A DNA stretch of 40,829 nucleotides from Oscillospiraceae bacterium (GCA_022508805.1 JAFLUM010000017.1:1-40829); one strand, 5' to 3'. Shown: positions 23,594 through 33,700, counted from the stretch's first letter. Made by a program: numbers and translations. Notes: generated by a model from the letters alone, not told the origin.

Positions 23594-23668
23594 TTATTTG
23601 TAACATCGACAGCACATTCGCCCGTTTCTGAAATTGACTCTTAATTGTTTCTCAATTCGAAATGTCAT
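23594..23668 (-). CDS. Cys-rich leader peptide (24 aa) upstream of metY-cysK
   Basis: An ATG at 23668 follows an ideal ribosome binding site (GGAGGAAG, 23671-23678). The frame runs 24 codons to TAA and ends FRNGRMCCRCYK, three Cys codons among the last six. It starts about 35 nt after the predicted transcription start and stops 40 nt before metY. The N-terminus is basic (MTFRIEKQLR). A Cys-codon cluster in a leader of cysteine/homocysteine synthesis genes fits ribosome-stalling control by cysteinyl-tRNA supply, as known for Cys-containing leader peptides upstream of sulfur genes in other bacteria. No strong terminator lies between it and metY, so control could be translational or Rho-dependent. 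Translation is inferred, not shown. Confidence 0.7.
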   Translation of the reverse strand: MTFRIEKQLRVNFRNGRMCCRCYK

Positions 23669-23678
23669 ATCTTCCTCC

Positions 23679-23738
23679 ATAAACCTATTTATATGGTTGG
23701 TTTATAGGAATAATACACCAATATGCAGATTATGTCAA
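23679..23738 (-). promoter_or_regulatory. metY-cysK promoter with operator-like inverted repeat
   Basis: On the minus strand there is TTGACA (23733-23738), a 17-bp spacer and TATTAT (23710-23715). An inverted repeat ATAAACC / GGTTTAT (23679-23685 and 23699-23705, 13-bp spacer) begins just downstream of the -10 and covers the expected start site, ideal for a repressor. The Rrf2 gene next door is the obvious candidate. Confidence 0.75.
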
Positions 23739-23743
23739 TAGAT

Positions 23744-23785
23744 TTTTAAAAAAAATAAAAAAGTACCGTCCACTGAGAACGGTAC
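23744..23785 (-). terminator. Terminator of the Rrf2 regulator gene
   Basis: GTACCGT (23763-23769) and ACGGTAC (23779-23785) form the stem. On the minus strand it is followed by TTTTTTATTTTTTTT. Confidence 0.88.
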
Positions 23786-23800
23786 ATCCAATAAAATTGC

Positions 23801-24238
23801 TTATATTGCGTAAAAATCGCCTTTGGAGTCGCTCGCCTCGTCAGCAAGATCCTTAAGCGTTATCCCCTCAAAGAATTCGCTGATAAGAGTATCCAGCTTT
23901 TTCCACATAGAAAGTGTTGAGCACCTGTCCATTCGCGGGCACACATACGATTTATCCTCAAGGCACGTCACAGGGGCAAGCGAGCCTTCTGTAACGTGTA
24001 AAATATCGGCAACAGTATAAAGAGACGGATTTTTTGAGAGTTTATATCCCCCGCCCTTGCCGCGCAGACCCACGACCAGTCCCTCACGGACAAGATTTTT
24101 CATAATCGCCTCTAAATATTTTTCGGAAATCTCCTGATTGTCGGCAATTTGCTTGAGCGGTATAAATTCCTCGGAATCGCTTGTTGCAAGCTCCACCATC
24201 ACCCGCAAGGCGTATCTTCCCTTCGTTGATACAAGCAT
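23801..24238 (-). CDS. Rrf2-family regulator with IscR-like Cys triad
   Basis: 145 residues from the ATG at 24236-24238, which has GGAGGT 6 bp upstream. A TTG five codons earlier also opens the frame but overlaps that ribosome binding site. The N-terminal winged helix is typical of Rrf2 (MLVSTKGRYALRVMVELA, LKQIADNQEISEKYLEAIM, LRGKGGGYKL). Three cysteines, Cys92-x7-Cys100-x5-Cys106, sit where IscR has its [2Fe-2S] ligands. The tail (GDFYAI) resembles CymR-like regulators. It neighbours metY-cysK, so a cysteine-metabolism role like CymR is likely, possibly with an Fe-S or redox input. It has its own promoter and terminator. Confidence 0.9.
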   Translation of the reverse strand: MLVSTKGRYALRVMVELATSDSEEFIPLKQIADNQEISEKYLEAIMKNLVREGLVVGLRGKGGGYKLSKNPSLYTVADILHVTEGSLAPVTCLEDKSYVCPRMDRCSTLSMWKKLDTLISEFFEGITLKDLADEASDSKGDFYAI

Positions 24239-24266
24239 AGCATTACCTCCCAATTGTTATATACCT

Positions 24267-24295
24267 ATTATACCATAGGGTTAATATGTTTTCAA
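24267..24295 (-). promoter_or_regulatory. Promoter of the Rrf2 gene, with operator-like bases
   Basis: On the minus strand there is TTGAAA (24290-24295), a 17-bp spacer and TATAAT (24267-24272). ACCTATT and GGGTTAAT within the promoter resemble ACCTATTT and GGTTTAT at the metY operator, which suggests autoregulation. Confidence 0.7.
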
Positions 24296-24350
24296 GAGGA
24301 ACATAATTTAACATCAGCAGACCAATGCTTAAAAATTCCAAAAAAACATC

Positions 24351-24378
24351 TTGCAAAAAAATAAAAATGTGGTACAAT
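24351..24378 (+). promoter_or_regulatory. Promoter of tRNA-Ala
   Basis: TTGCAA (24351-24356), a 16-bp spacer and TACAAT (24373-24378), 41 bp before the tRNA. Confidence 0.65.
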
Positions 24379-24419
24379 ATCATTTGCGTATAAGGCAGAA
24401 TCAAAGCGCATAATATTTT

Positions 24420-24495
24420 GGGCCCGTAGCTCAGCTGGGAGAGCGTACGGTTCGCATCCGTAAGGTCGAGAGTTCGATCCTCTTCGGGTCCACCA
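24420..24495 (+). tRNA. tRNA-Ala (anticodon CGC)
   Basis: A complete 76-nt tRNA with encoded CCA. The anticodon arm TACGG-TTCGCAT-CCGTA gives anticodon CGC, reading GCG. The acceptor stem GGGCCCG/CGGGTCC contains the G3-U70 wobble pair, the classic alanine identity element, which independently supports the call. It has its own promoter and a 14-bp terminator. Confidence 0.95.
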
Positions 24496-24498
24496 TAA

Positions 24499-24539
24499 AA
24501 TAACCGTCATTCTGATACAACGGAATGGCGGTTATTTTT
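24499..24539 (+). terminator. Terminator of tRNA-Ala
   Basis: AATAACCGTCATTC (24499-24512) pairs with GAATGGCGGTTATT (24523-24536), 14 bp with one G-U, followed by a T-run. Confidence 0.88.
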
Positions 24540-24652
24540 GCCTAAAAATGACGTCTTACGCGCTTTTGAAAGTTAGAAAATGGAAAACACTGCAAAATGT
24601 CCACTTTCATATCGTTAAGAATAATCATTTAATTTAATTATAGGCAAAATCG

Positions 24653-24681
24653 TTGAAGCGAAAGCTTTAATATGCTATATT
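24653..24681 (+). promoter_or_regulatory. Promoter of the PH-like membrane protein gene
   Basis: TTGAAG (24653-24658), a 17-bp spacer and TATATT (24676-24681), then AGAGGTGAT before the ATG at 24701. Confidence 0.55.
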
Positions 24682-24700
24682 TAAAAAAAGAGGTGATATT

Positions 24701-25180
24701 ATGAGATTTCATACACATGATAGAACGCCTAAAACCAAAATGGCGAAATCCGCTAAAGCAATGCTTGCCGTTGGGTTTGGATTGATATTTGCTTTATTTG
24801 TTTTTGTGGCCATGGTGTGTTATCTTTGCACAAACAGCATTGCGCCCGCCGTTTTGATACTAACGCCGGTGTTTGTCCTTGCAATTCTGTTCACGATGGT
24901 GCAGAAAGATATGGCGAAGGCCTTCGTCGAAATTAACAACGATACAATAACCGTTGTGGATTATTATTTCGGAATCAAGAAGGAAAAGTCTTTCTTAATT
25001 CATGACATAGCAAATGCTGAAATTATGATTGGTTATTCTATGCGTGTACGCGGCTATCGATATAGTAATGGAGGCTGTTCCTATATCGTTATTCGAGATA
25101 ATAATGGCAAGTATTTATTTAAAATTATATGCGTTCCGGAAACAAAGCAATTCTTTGAGAAATATTTCAATCGGTATTGA
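24701..25180 (+). CDS. Small membrane protein with a C-terminal PH-like domain
   Basis: 159 residues. A short basic N-terminus (HDRTPKTKMAKSAK) precedes two adjacent transmembrane helices (about 20-44 and 49-68). The remaining 90 residues read as alternating beta strands (FVEINNDTITVVDYYFGIKK; SYIVIRDNNGKYLFKIICV) and a final helix (ETKQFFEKYF), an arrangement like small bacterial PH-like (bPH) membrane proteins. The exact family is not recognised. It is a single gene with its own promoter; a run of CACCCCC repeats follows. It is the last intact host-type gene before the IS-bounded island. Confidence 0.7.
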   Translation: MRFHTHDRTPKTKMAKSAKAMLAVGFGLIFALFVFVAMVCYLCTNSIAPAVLILTPVFVLAILFTMVQKDMAKAFVEINNDTITVVDYYFGIKKEKSFLIHDIANAEIMIGYSMRVRGYRYSNGGCSYIVIRDNNGKYLFKIICVPETKQFFEKYFNRY

Positions 25181-25191
25181 TTTCTTGTCAT

Positions 25192-25256
25192 TGCACCCCC
25201 TCAGCCAAAATGCACCCCCTAAAATGATTTTGCACCCCCTAATGCCAAAAGGGGGG
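25192..25256. repeat. Three tandem TGCACCCCCT units
   Basis: TGCACCCCCT occurs at 25192-25201, 25211-25220 and 25231-25240 (period 19-20 bp), each preceded or followed by A-rich bases. It ends with AATGCC / GGCATT around an A4G8 run that can pair with the C-runs. It may act as a terminator for the upstream gene. Confidence 0.65.
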
Positions 25257-25293
25257 GGCATTCGTATCAAAATAAGGGTCAGTCTTCATATGA

Positions 25294-25348
25294 AACACCT
25301 ATTGCAATCTGAACCCTTTCGGTTTGGACAACAATAGGTGTTATTTAT
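25294..25348. terminator. Hairpin at the 3' side of the IS3 remnant
   Basis: AACACCTATTG (25294-25304) and CAATAGGTGTT (25332-25342) are perfect 11-bp arms. The same ACACCTATTGCAATCTGAACCC sequence (first 20 bases ACACCTATTGCAATCTGAAC) recurs at 36715. It is probably the end region of the insertion sequence, with terminator function. Confidence 0.6.
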
Positions 25349-25378
25349 TATTCCTTGATATATAAGGGGTTTCAGGTT

Positions 25379-25752
25379 TTACTTTTCCAAAATCAAATTT
25401 GAATCATCACCCAAAAGCGCTTGTTTATTGAGATAATCCAGTTCTTTCTTTAAAGGTGTCTTGTATCCGTTCTTTGCGTGTGGTCGTTGTTCGTTATAGA
25501 AAACCATATATTTGTCAACTGCCGTTCTGAATTCATTTTCAGAACGGTATTTTGTTCGGTATAGTTCCTCTCTTTAGATTAGAGAAAAACGACTCCATAA
25601 CCGAATTATCATACGGTATATGAGCCCTTGAGAATGATTGTATAACTCCTAGATTTCGCAGACAAGCACAAAAGGTTTTTGAATGATAATTGGAGCCTCA
25701 GTCAGTATGAAATGTTAAAGGTAAAACAGGCTGACGGTCTGCATCTGACAGT
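25379..25752 (-). pseudogene. IS3-family transposase (OrfB/integrase) remnant A
   Basis: Minus-strand translation gives the C-terminal part of an rve-type DDE integrase. It contains LTFHTD then a TGA stop where Arg is expected (25698-25700), GSNYHSKTF, LRNLGVIQSFSRAHIPYDN, and SVMESFFSNLKR with the catalytic Glu. A 2-bp deletion near 25570 shifts the frame; then ELYRTKYRSENEF, AVDKYMVFYNEQRPHAKNGY and KTPLKKELDYLN lead to a proper stop at 25379. The N-terminal half and OrfA are absent. The copy is dead: truncated, with one nonsense codon and one frameshift. A second 3' fragment, in the same orientation, is at 36744-36818. Confidence 0.88.
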
Positions 25753-25828
25753 CACGGCTTGATGGTGTCGCCGAGTCCGTCCTCTGACGTTTGATACAGA
25801 ACCGTAAATAGAATACTATCGTTTCCTA

Positions 25829-26206
25829 ATGATACATTTCCTTGCCTCTTCCCCGAATGTAGCCTTATGCGAATGCTGCGGTCGATATTTTATACCGAAA
25901 ACGAAAAAGAAAACCTTGTATTGCGACAGAGTGATCAAGGACGGAAAGATCTGCAAGGAACTGGCGCCTGTCCTAAAGCATAAAATCCATGCGGAAAACG
26001 ATGTAGTGATACAGGCTTTTGACCGTACCAAACATAAAATGTATCGGCGTTATGAGCGTGCAAAGGATTCGCTGCACAAACTGCCGAAGGGCATTACTTA
26101 TGACAAATTCTACGTATGGCTTGACAAAGCAACTGCCGCGCGGGATGCGTATTTGAACGATAATCTACCCGCTGAGGAAGCAATGAAAATAATAGACGAG
26201 CAATAA
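25829..26206 (+). CDS. C-terminal fragment of a zinc-ribbon protein (DUF6076-like)
   Basis: 125 codons open from an internal ATG. The same frame continues eight codons upstream (IEYYRFLM) to a stop, and no ribosome binding site precedes the ATG, so this is probably the 3' end of a longer gene cut during IS decay. It shows a zinc-ribbon-like CECCGRYFIPKTKKKTLYCD, with a further Cys in GKICKE, then a helical, Lys-rich region (HKMYRRYERAKDSLHKL) and a short C-terminus. The pattern recalls DUF6076-type proteins, but I am not certain. Expression is doubtful. A strong hairpin terminator follows. Confidence 0.5.
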   Translation: MIHFLASSPNVALCECCGRYFIPKTKKKTLYCDRVIKDGKICKELAPVLKHKIHAENDVVIQAFDRTKHKMYRRYERAKDSLHKLPKGITYDKFYVWLDKATAARDAYLNDNLPAEEAMKIIDEQ

Positions 26207-26231
26207 GAAAACTTAGCCGTAAAAATGCGAA

Positions 26232-26265
26232 AGCCGGGATGAGGTTTTTAGACCTTATCCCGGCT
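26232..26265 (+). terminator. Terminator after the zinc-ribbon fragment
   Basis: AGCCGGGATGAGGT (26232-26245) pairs with ACCTTATCCCGGCT (26252-26265), 14 bp with one G-U. The following T-tract is imperfect (CTCTTGTTG). The rest of the gap to 26453 shows no gene, only a short GATCAT direct repeat (about 26412 and 26446). Confidence 0.65.
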
Positions 26266-26453
26266 CTCTTGTTGTATTTATAAAAATTAATCGAAAAGCA
26301 TCAAAGCACCTATTCAAAGACTTTCCCACCAAAATGTCCGGTTTTCGGAGACAATCTCGGAAAAGGTTACAATTAGGTTTATAATTTGGTCGACTCATGG
26401 AGCATTCTAATGATCATCCGCGAAGTAACATTCCTGCACTTCCTTGATCATTT

Positions 26454-27692
26454 TTATCTCTTTCGTTTCACAAAATAGCCGCAGGTAAAACCGCCGCCAA
26501 GGCCAATCGCTCCGGCAACCAGCAACCACCACCAAGGGATACCATGGAAATCACCAGCGGGTTCCGTTCCATCAGTATCTGTTGGGGCTTCTGCCGTCGA
26601 ACCTGGACCATCTGTTTCTTCCGGCGAATCGGTAAACGCCGGATCTCCATATGAAGTGTCTGTGCTGCCGTCATGAGCCGCCGCCCGTTTGACAATCACC
26701 GTGTATTCTTTCGTTTCACCGTTTTCTGCCGTACAGATCACTTTCACCAAATTGTCCTGACCTGGAAGCAGGTTATCTCCGCCAACCACCTGTACGTTCG
26801 CTTTGTTATCGGCCGCCTTTCCGTTGACCTTAACGCTTTCAGTTTCATAAGGCAACCACACAACATAGTCAGTCCTATCAGCGCTGAATACCGGTGACAA
26901 CAGGAATCCTTCTACGGTGATTTCCGAGAGATCATTATTACTGCTGGCCACATAGTTGGGATCCTTTTCCCGATGCACCTTGATAGTATAGGTCTTTTTC
27001 GACCCATTTTCCGCGGTGACCGTGACGGTCACATTGGTGTCGCCGCCCGGCGTTAAATCCGGGCTGCTGATGTTCACCTTAGCCTTGCTGTCCGCGGCCG
27101 TTGCCTTCACGTCCAGTTTGGATACGCTGAACGGTACATTTGCTGTATAGCTTGTCGTGTTGGCGTTAAAGGCCGGTGAGATCGTAGCGTTGCTCACCGT
27201 CAGGGATGCAAGTGCGTTGTTTGCGGACAGAGGCTCCGCAACAGTCACCCGATAACTGACAGTTCCAATGTTGGCGTCGGTCTTGCCGTCCGATGCTTTT
27301 ACATTGGTATAGGACACCTTGATAGCTGTCCCTGCCGCCACATTCTTGACTTTAAAGGTGACGGTAAACAGATCCTTGCTGCTGTTGATCGGTGCCGACA
27401 GGTTGTTATCATAGGCAACCATATTATTACCGTTGAACTCAACCATCCATGGGGAAGCAATACTCTGTTTGGTTCCGGTCATGGTCAATTGATTGGTGTC
27501 GTAGGACAGCGTGCCGGATGCACCGTACAGTCCGGAACCATTCAACTTAAAGGTCAGTATGATGGTATCCCCGGCCCGAACGGTTCCCGGTCCGGTCAAG
27601 GACGCAGTCGTTGTTGCGGCCGATACGCTGAGCGGCGTCAGCATACACAGGAGCAACAGCAGGACCACCATACCTGAAAGAATTTTTTTCAT
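26454..27692 (-). CDS. Membrane-anchored cohesin-domain protein
   Basis: 412 residues. The signal peptide is 1-25. A cohesin domain covers about 26-150 (VRAGDTIILTFKL, then GTLSYDTNQLTM, then the SSKDLFTVTFKVKNVAAGTA motif). Two cadherin-like beta-sandwich repeats are at about 157-245 and 253-338, each ending in ENG.KK/TKEYT.K/V. An acidic Thr/Asp/Gly spacer (about 340-383) and a transmembrane helix (about 386-408) with a KRKR tail complete it. Cohesins bind dockerins through a calcium-dependent interface. The gene starts 15 bp after the stop of a protease gene whose product ends in a dockerin, so it is the likely cell-surface receptor. Its GGAGG site overlaps the gap. No sortase motif is seen. 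Confidence 0.88.
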   Translation of the reverse strand: MKKILSGMVVLLLLLCMLTPLSVSAATTTASLTGPGTVRAGDTIILTFKLNGSGLYGASGTLSYDTNQLTMTGTKQSIASPWMVEFNGNNMVAYDNNLSAPINSSKDLFTVTFKVKNVAAGTAIKVSYTNVKASDGKTDANIGTVSYRVTVAEPLSANNALASLTVSNATISPAFNANTTSYTANVPFSVSKLDVKATAADSKAKVNISSPDLTPGGDTNVTVTVTAENGSKKTYTIKVHREKDPNYVASSNNDLSEITVEGFLLSPVFSADRTDYVVWLPYETESVKVNGKAADNKANVQVVGGDNLLPGQDNLVKVICTAENGETKEYTVIVKRAAAHDGSTDTSYGDPAFTDSPEETDGPGSTAEAPTDTDGTEPAGDFHGIPWWWLLVAGAIGLGGGFTCGYFVKRKR

Positions 27693-27707
27693 ATTCTATA
27701 ACCTCCC

Positions 27708-30700
27708 TCAGCACGCACGTGCCTGCACTTTTTCTTTTCCCAGAATGTGTGCTTTGATCTGAATAAAATCTGTAATAGAAACGGCTTTGTCCCCGCTGGT
27801 ATCCGCGGCCTTGGCCGCTGCACCCGTCAAAATATCTTTTCCAAGCAGATGAGATTTCACCGCCAGCATATCGGTGATGGTGATCTCTCCGTCCCCATTG
27901 GTATCGCCGGTCACAACGATCGTTACCTTTGCGAGGATCGTGGAGCCATCCATCAGCCGCACCTCCATGCCGGTGCCGACTAAGGTGCTTCCGGATATCT
28001 CCCTATTTCCTTTGTAAACCTTACAATAGGCTTTCTCATTGATACCGTTCAGCAGCTGAGCCGCCGTTGTACCCGCGCCGATCTTGCTGATGTACCCGCT
28101 GCCGACCGAATACACATTGCTGGTGATCGAGGTAGGAATGCGGGATTTTACAGTTACCTTGAAAGTTGTGGTCTTACCGCCGTAAGTAACGGTTACAGTC
28201 TGACTGCCTACCTTGTTCGGATCGTAGCCGCTCACCATGGAACTGTCCACGGTGATCTCTTCGCTTGTGCCATTGTTGTACTTCACGGTAATCTTCGCAC
28301 CGGTCAGATTCAGGCTTTCGCCAGTCAAATACTCCGTTTTTCCGGGATTCGATTTCATAGTGATCGACGTTATAGATTTCGCGGACACATTCACCGTGAA
28401 AGAAGCCGTCTTACCTTGATAGGTCACGGTGACTGTTTTCGTGCCGGGCGTGGAAGTATATCCGGTGACGGAATAACCGGTGACGGTCTCGGAAGAGCCA
28501 TCGTTGTAATACGCGGTCACTGTCATTCCCGCCGTATCGAGACTTTCTCCCTCCAAATACTGCATCTTACTCGGTTTCTTGGTCACTTCGATCCGTGTCA
28601 ACGCTTTCGCAAGCAATGTGACCTTAACCGTAGTGCTGTTACCGGCCTTATCCGTGGCGACAACGGTATACACCCCATCCTTACCGGTCAGGATAAACTG
28701 ATGATTGGCATTCAACTCTACCGGTGATCCGTTTACCGTGACGGCGTCCAGATATTCGTCTTTCACCGTAACTGTAGCGGAGTCGTAATAGGTACTTCCG
28801 TTCGTGATGCCGGAGATCACCGGAGCAGTAGCGTCCAACACAATACCATTACTGGAATAGTAACCAACGTTTCCAACCCGGTCTGTTATTTTGACATAAA
28901 CGATCCACTTAGCATCGGGATCGAGGTGGACTGCCGTTTTGTATTCGGTCCAGGAGGCAGTTTTTTCAATTTCCTCCTTACTGATCTCAGTATGGGACAG
29001 ATAGTAATAAATCTTGTCTACACCCGAACCAATATCTTCGGCTTTGATCACCGCCTCCTGCGTTTCGTTAAAGAACAGGCCAAAGGTGATATTGCTTAAG
29101 AACGTACGCCAACTGTTTTCGCCAACCGTAATGGTTGCCGTCGGCGCTTCGGCATCGATCAGCTTTGTCCCTTTCGCCGATCGGGTATTTTTCGTGCCGC
29201 AGTGATAGTCACACTCAGCCGTTTCGGTACCGTCTTCCCAATAGGTCGCGTTGTTGTCGTATTGGTAATTCGAATAGCGGTGCCCGACCATAGGAATGTC
29301 TGCAACATCTTTGGTTTCTGCGTATTGCTTCCCTTCGAAATTGACAGTTGCCGTGTATGTAGTGATGCCGTCTGCGATACATGTAGCAGGTTGTTTTATC
29401 TTGTTGGTCACAAGCGCTTGCCTTTTCTCGGCGTGGGATGGGTCGTGCTGACAGGTAAAGGTCGCGTCAGCCGTCTTTCCGTCATCAGACCAGTCAAACA
29501 CAGGCTTACCATAACTGTGCCCCGTAGCGGGTACAGTCACCTCTTTCGTTTGCGTGAATTCTTCTCCGTCAAACGATACCGTTGCTGTATAGGAGATAGA
29601 ACCGTTTGTCGTACAGGTGGGCAGCGTAGTGTCTTTGATGGTAGCTTTGACCGTTGCGGTTTGCGTATGGTCCAAAGCGCAGGTTCGGGTAACAGTTACG
29701 GAATAACCGTCCTCTGTCTGTTGCCAATCAAACTTCGGTTCGCCCCAATCATGGCTCACGGTAATGATACATGTTTCCTTAAATCCGTTGATCTCCGCAG
29801 TAACCGTCGCAGTACCCACGCCGACAGCCCGCAAGGTGACTCTATTTCCCTCAATGACCAAGGTGACTACTGTGCCTCTTTGTTCCACACTCCACTGAAC
29901 CGTTTGATTGAGCGCGGTATCAGGCGAAACTACAGCGTTAAGTTCATCGGTTTTTCCCTCTTTCAGGGAAAGCTCTGTATGATCGAGCGTGACACCTTCC
30001 GCCTTGATTTCTTTCCATTGGGCAACGTAAGTCACGTCTTCTGTGACAATAGAAGACCATGCAGGTTCCCAACCCACAAACCAGTAACCTTGACGAGTGG
30101 GAGCAATACCGTTGCCAAACTGCGGAGTTTGCGTTCCGGTTTTCAGACCGGTATGCTCCTCCGGAGAGAAGACAGTGTTATTCGCACCGTCTGTATAGGT
30201 TACGGTGTATTCGTTTTCGTCTACCGCATCGTCGGCTTTTTTCGCCGCGATACCGTACGCGGGCGCGCTCCTGCCCGTCTTTTCCACGACGTAGTCGTTC
30301 AAAATTTGAGGATTCGCAGCGTTAAATCTCTCGTTCGGTCCCGCGCTTGCGTGATCATAGAGCCCGTCGGCTCCGTCCGCGTACCACGCGACGACGGCGT
30401 CGCTTTCTTCGGCGTCGTCCCATTCGGCGGGATCGCTTAAGTCGACGCGATAGGTTACGCCTCCTCTTTGAGACACGACTACAATATCGTCACCCAAAGT
30501 TTCTGCCGCATTGCCGTAAATACGCACATCGTCAGCGACCTTAAGCTCCTGCGTTCCGGTCCCCCACAGATAGAGTCCCCCACCGGCACCGGTAACCTGA
30601 TTTTCCGTGATCACACCGCCGGTCATCGTGATCCATCTGCCGGACACAGCGCCGTTTGTTGCCGTGTTGTCGCGAATAACGCCGCCCGTTATGACAAGCT

Positions 30701-33700
30701 GTGCCGCAGCGTCTCCCGACATGGCAATGGCGCCGCCGTTGCCGGTGACATGATTGTCTTTGATATTACCGCCGCTGATTGTCAGCGAATCGTTGACGGT
30801 GGAGCCGCTGAAATAGATGCCGCCACCGTTGGTTTTAGAGAAAGCGTCAAGCCGTCCCGTTCCGCCGGTGATGGTTCCTTTTCCGCCGCTGCTGTCCATG
30901 ATCGTCACATGATAGCCATACTTCGCGCCGCCAAGACCGCCGGCTTCAAACCAAAGAACCGGGCCGCCGTTTCCTGTTATCGTGTAACCGTTCAGATCAA
31001 TCGTCAGATTGTAATCGTAATCAATATGACTGCGAATCCAGACGTCGCGTACCGATTCGGTCACATTTTTGAGCAGTGTCACCGTCTGCGCCTCGTGATT
31101 TCCTTGCTGTATCCGCGCATGGGCCGCGTCAATCGCCTCTTGAAGGGTAGAATAAGTCGTATCCCCCACACGAGCGACCGCTGTCCCCGCTGCCGCGTAG
31201 GGACGGATAATCGGCGCCTCGAGGAGCTCCTCCAGCCCCTCATATACGCTGTGGGTCCCTTTTGAAACTGAGTTCTCCGCCGTTGACTCCGGGAATTCCC
31301 ATGGACTTTCGGGGGAAAGAAGCTCCTCCCATGCGTAAGGCGTCGAATTTGCAGCGATCTTGTCGGCAGCGCCAGGAGTTTTATCGTACTGATACAGAGC
31401 CGTGGCATACCAGACGTCCTCACTGAACTCGGTGGTAGACATGACCCGCAGCTCATTGGGGTCAATCAACTGAACCTTTGCCCGCTCCCCTTTCAGACGG
31501 CTGGAAAGTATCAGATATTTGCTATCCTGATCATACCACATGGACGCGGAAATGCCCTGTGTTACATTGGAAACGCCTTTCAGATTAACGCCCGGTACCA
31601 TGCCGAGAAATTCACATTTGAACGGATTGTTTGGGAAGAAAACGCGATATAAAGCGCCGTTTTCCGACAGGACATAATAGCAACTCGCCGTGCCGTCATC
31701 CTCTATATACGCAATCGTTGCCGCGGGCGAATCAAAAGGCAGCGCGTTGCCAAAGGGCGCTCTCAAGGTTCTTTTATACATTCCGATCCATGGGGAACCA
31801 CTTAAAAAGAGACCAATCGTCTCATAAAAACCAGAGTAGACCGTCGGCACCTGAGCCGCATCCGACCATGCATACTCCAGATAAGAAAGCATCATTGCCA
31901 GTTCCACATCGTAGGTTTCAAGATCAAGCGTATACATAAAATAGCCGTCATGGAGATACAGCCTTCCGTTGGAAAGTCCGCCGGCATAGAACGAGTAAGA
32001 CGCCGGCAGCGGGTGCTGCTCCGTCAAATCCTTGGGGGAAGCAACATCATAGCTTGCCAGATAGCCGTTCTGCTCCTTGTCATAGATCACCGTTGACATC
32101 TGAATCGAAGGGATCTCCTCAACGGTAATGGTACAGGTATCTTTTACGCCGGGATCCGCCGCGGCGCTGACCGTGACGGTTGCCGTGCCGAGCCCCACCG
32201 CTGTTATCACGCCGTTGTCTACCCTAACGGCTTTTTCATTCGAGGTCTCCCATAAGAGCTCCTGATCTTTTGCCGTCCACGGGCTGATCAGCGGACTCAA
32301 ATCCTCCTGTCCGGTGATTAACATCTTCAGATCCTGCGGCAGGATATCCAGTTTCTGTACCGTTTCGGTAGGCTTTAAGATATCATCCCCGTCATCCTCC
32401 GCGGGCACCGCAAACAAGCCACGCACGGCGTAATTCAGTTTGTCTGTAACGTGCGAAACAGACTTTGTTTGCGGATTGATGCACAGCAAACGATTGTACG
32501 TCGAAGAAACGTTATCGGCATAGGCTTCGGCCAAATACAAGACGTCCTTTTCCGCGTCGTAAGCCATGGAACCGAACCGTTCGCGGATCGTTTCCCCGGG
32601 AAGCCTTTCACCGACCAGGGCAAGCTGATCTTCTTTCAGCTGCTCCGGTGTCCATTTCACAAATGACGAGGAAACTGACTCGTAATAAGTAAATCCGTAG
32701 AAATTCCCCTTGCCGTCAATGGCCATAGAGGTAATGCGTCCTGCGCCGTCCGTGAGACCGGAAACAGAGATTTGGGTCACTTTTTGGGCATTGCCGTTTT
32801 TCGGATCAATGCTCCACAGATAATTCCCATCGGTGAGCGCGTAAAGCAAATGATCTGTCCTATTGTAGGAAAGAGCATGGATGCTGTGCAGCCTAAACCG
32901 CTCTAAATCCACAAGCTCGGTCAGATAGTCCACCTCATCCACTGGAGAGGTATAGAGCTTACTTCCGATCACCTGATAGATATATCCGTCCACATACGCA
33001 GCAGCGGTAACGGTATCTCCGCCGTGATACGCGATGGGCTTGATCCCATTATTCTGCATATTCGCAGGATCGATCACGGTCCACGCCTTGTTATACTCGC
33101 CTTTGCCTTCGTGGATATAACCGCCCAGTTTTCCCTCAAGCGCGGGATAGACTTTTTTGGTCTGATAGTACCGCGTCGTGGAATTTGCCGCGTAGTCGCC
33201 CACAAATATCACGCAGGTTGGACCGACATTGGCGTCTCTCAGGTCAAAGGTGCAGGTCACCTCTTTGCCTTTTTCTCCGTTTGGCACACAGATTCCATAG
33301 ATCACCGTGCCGCTGCGGTCGGTAATACTCATATAAGCAATGTACTGATTATCCTTGGCCGTAACGGTAAGAATACCCTCTTCATCCTCTGTAACACGCA
33401 GGATGGTCGGTGCGGTATCATCCACCGTCAGCGTGGCGGATTGCAGTGTAGTGCCTTTGCCGACTCTTCCCTCTTCGATCATGGCCTGCAGCTCATTTGC
33501 GCTGATATCTCCGCCTGTTTCATAATACTCAGGCACCGCCACCACATTGACGTTAAACACATCGTTCTCCTGCAGTTTCATAGAAGCCGGCGTCCGACTA
33601 AAGGGAATGGTAACGGTGCTGGTCATCCATTTGCCCTTGTAGTTCGACGCGGCCTCCACTTGATGTCTGACGCTGCCCATCCCGATCCACTCATCCTTGT

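Noticed and set aside
25192-25240. Iteron-type replication origin
   Set aside because: Only three short units, no replication gene nearby and a chromosomal context.
29202-30440. 412-codon open frame on the plus strand
   Set aside because: It lies wholly antisense to the protease gene, whose frame carries recognisable domains. The antisense product has no family features and no ribosome binding site.
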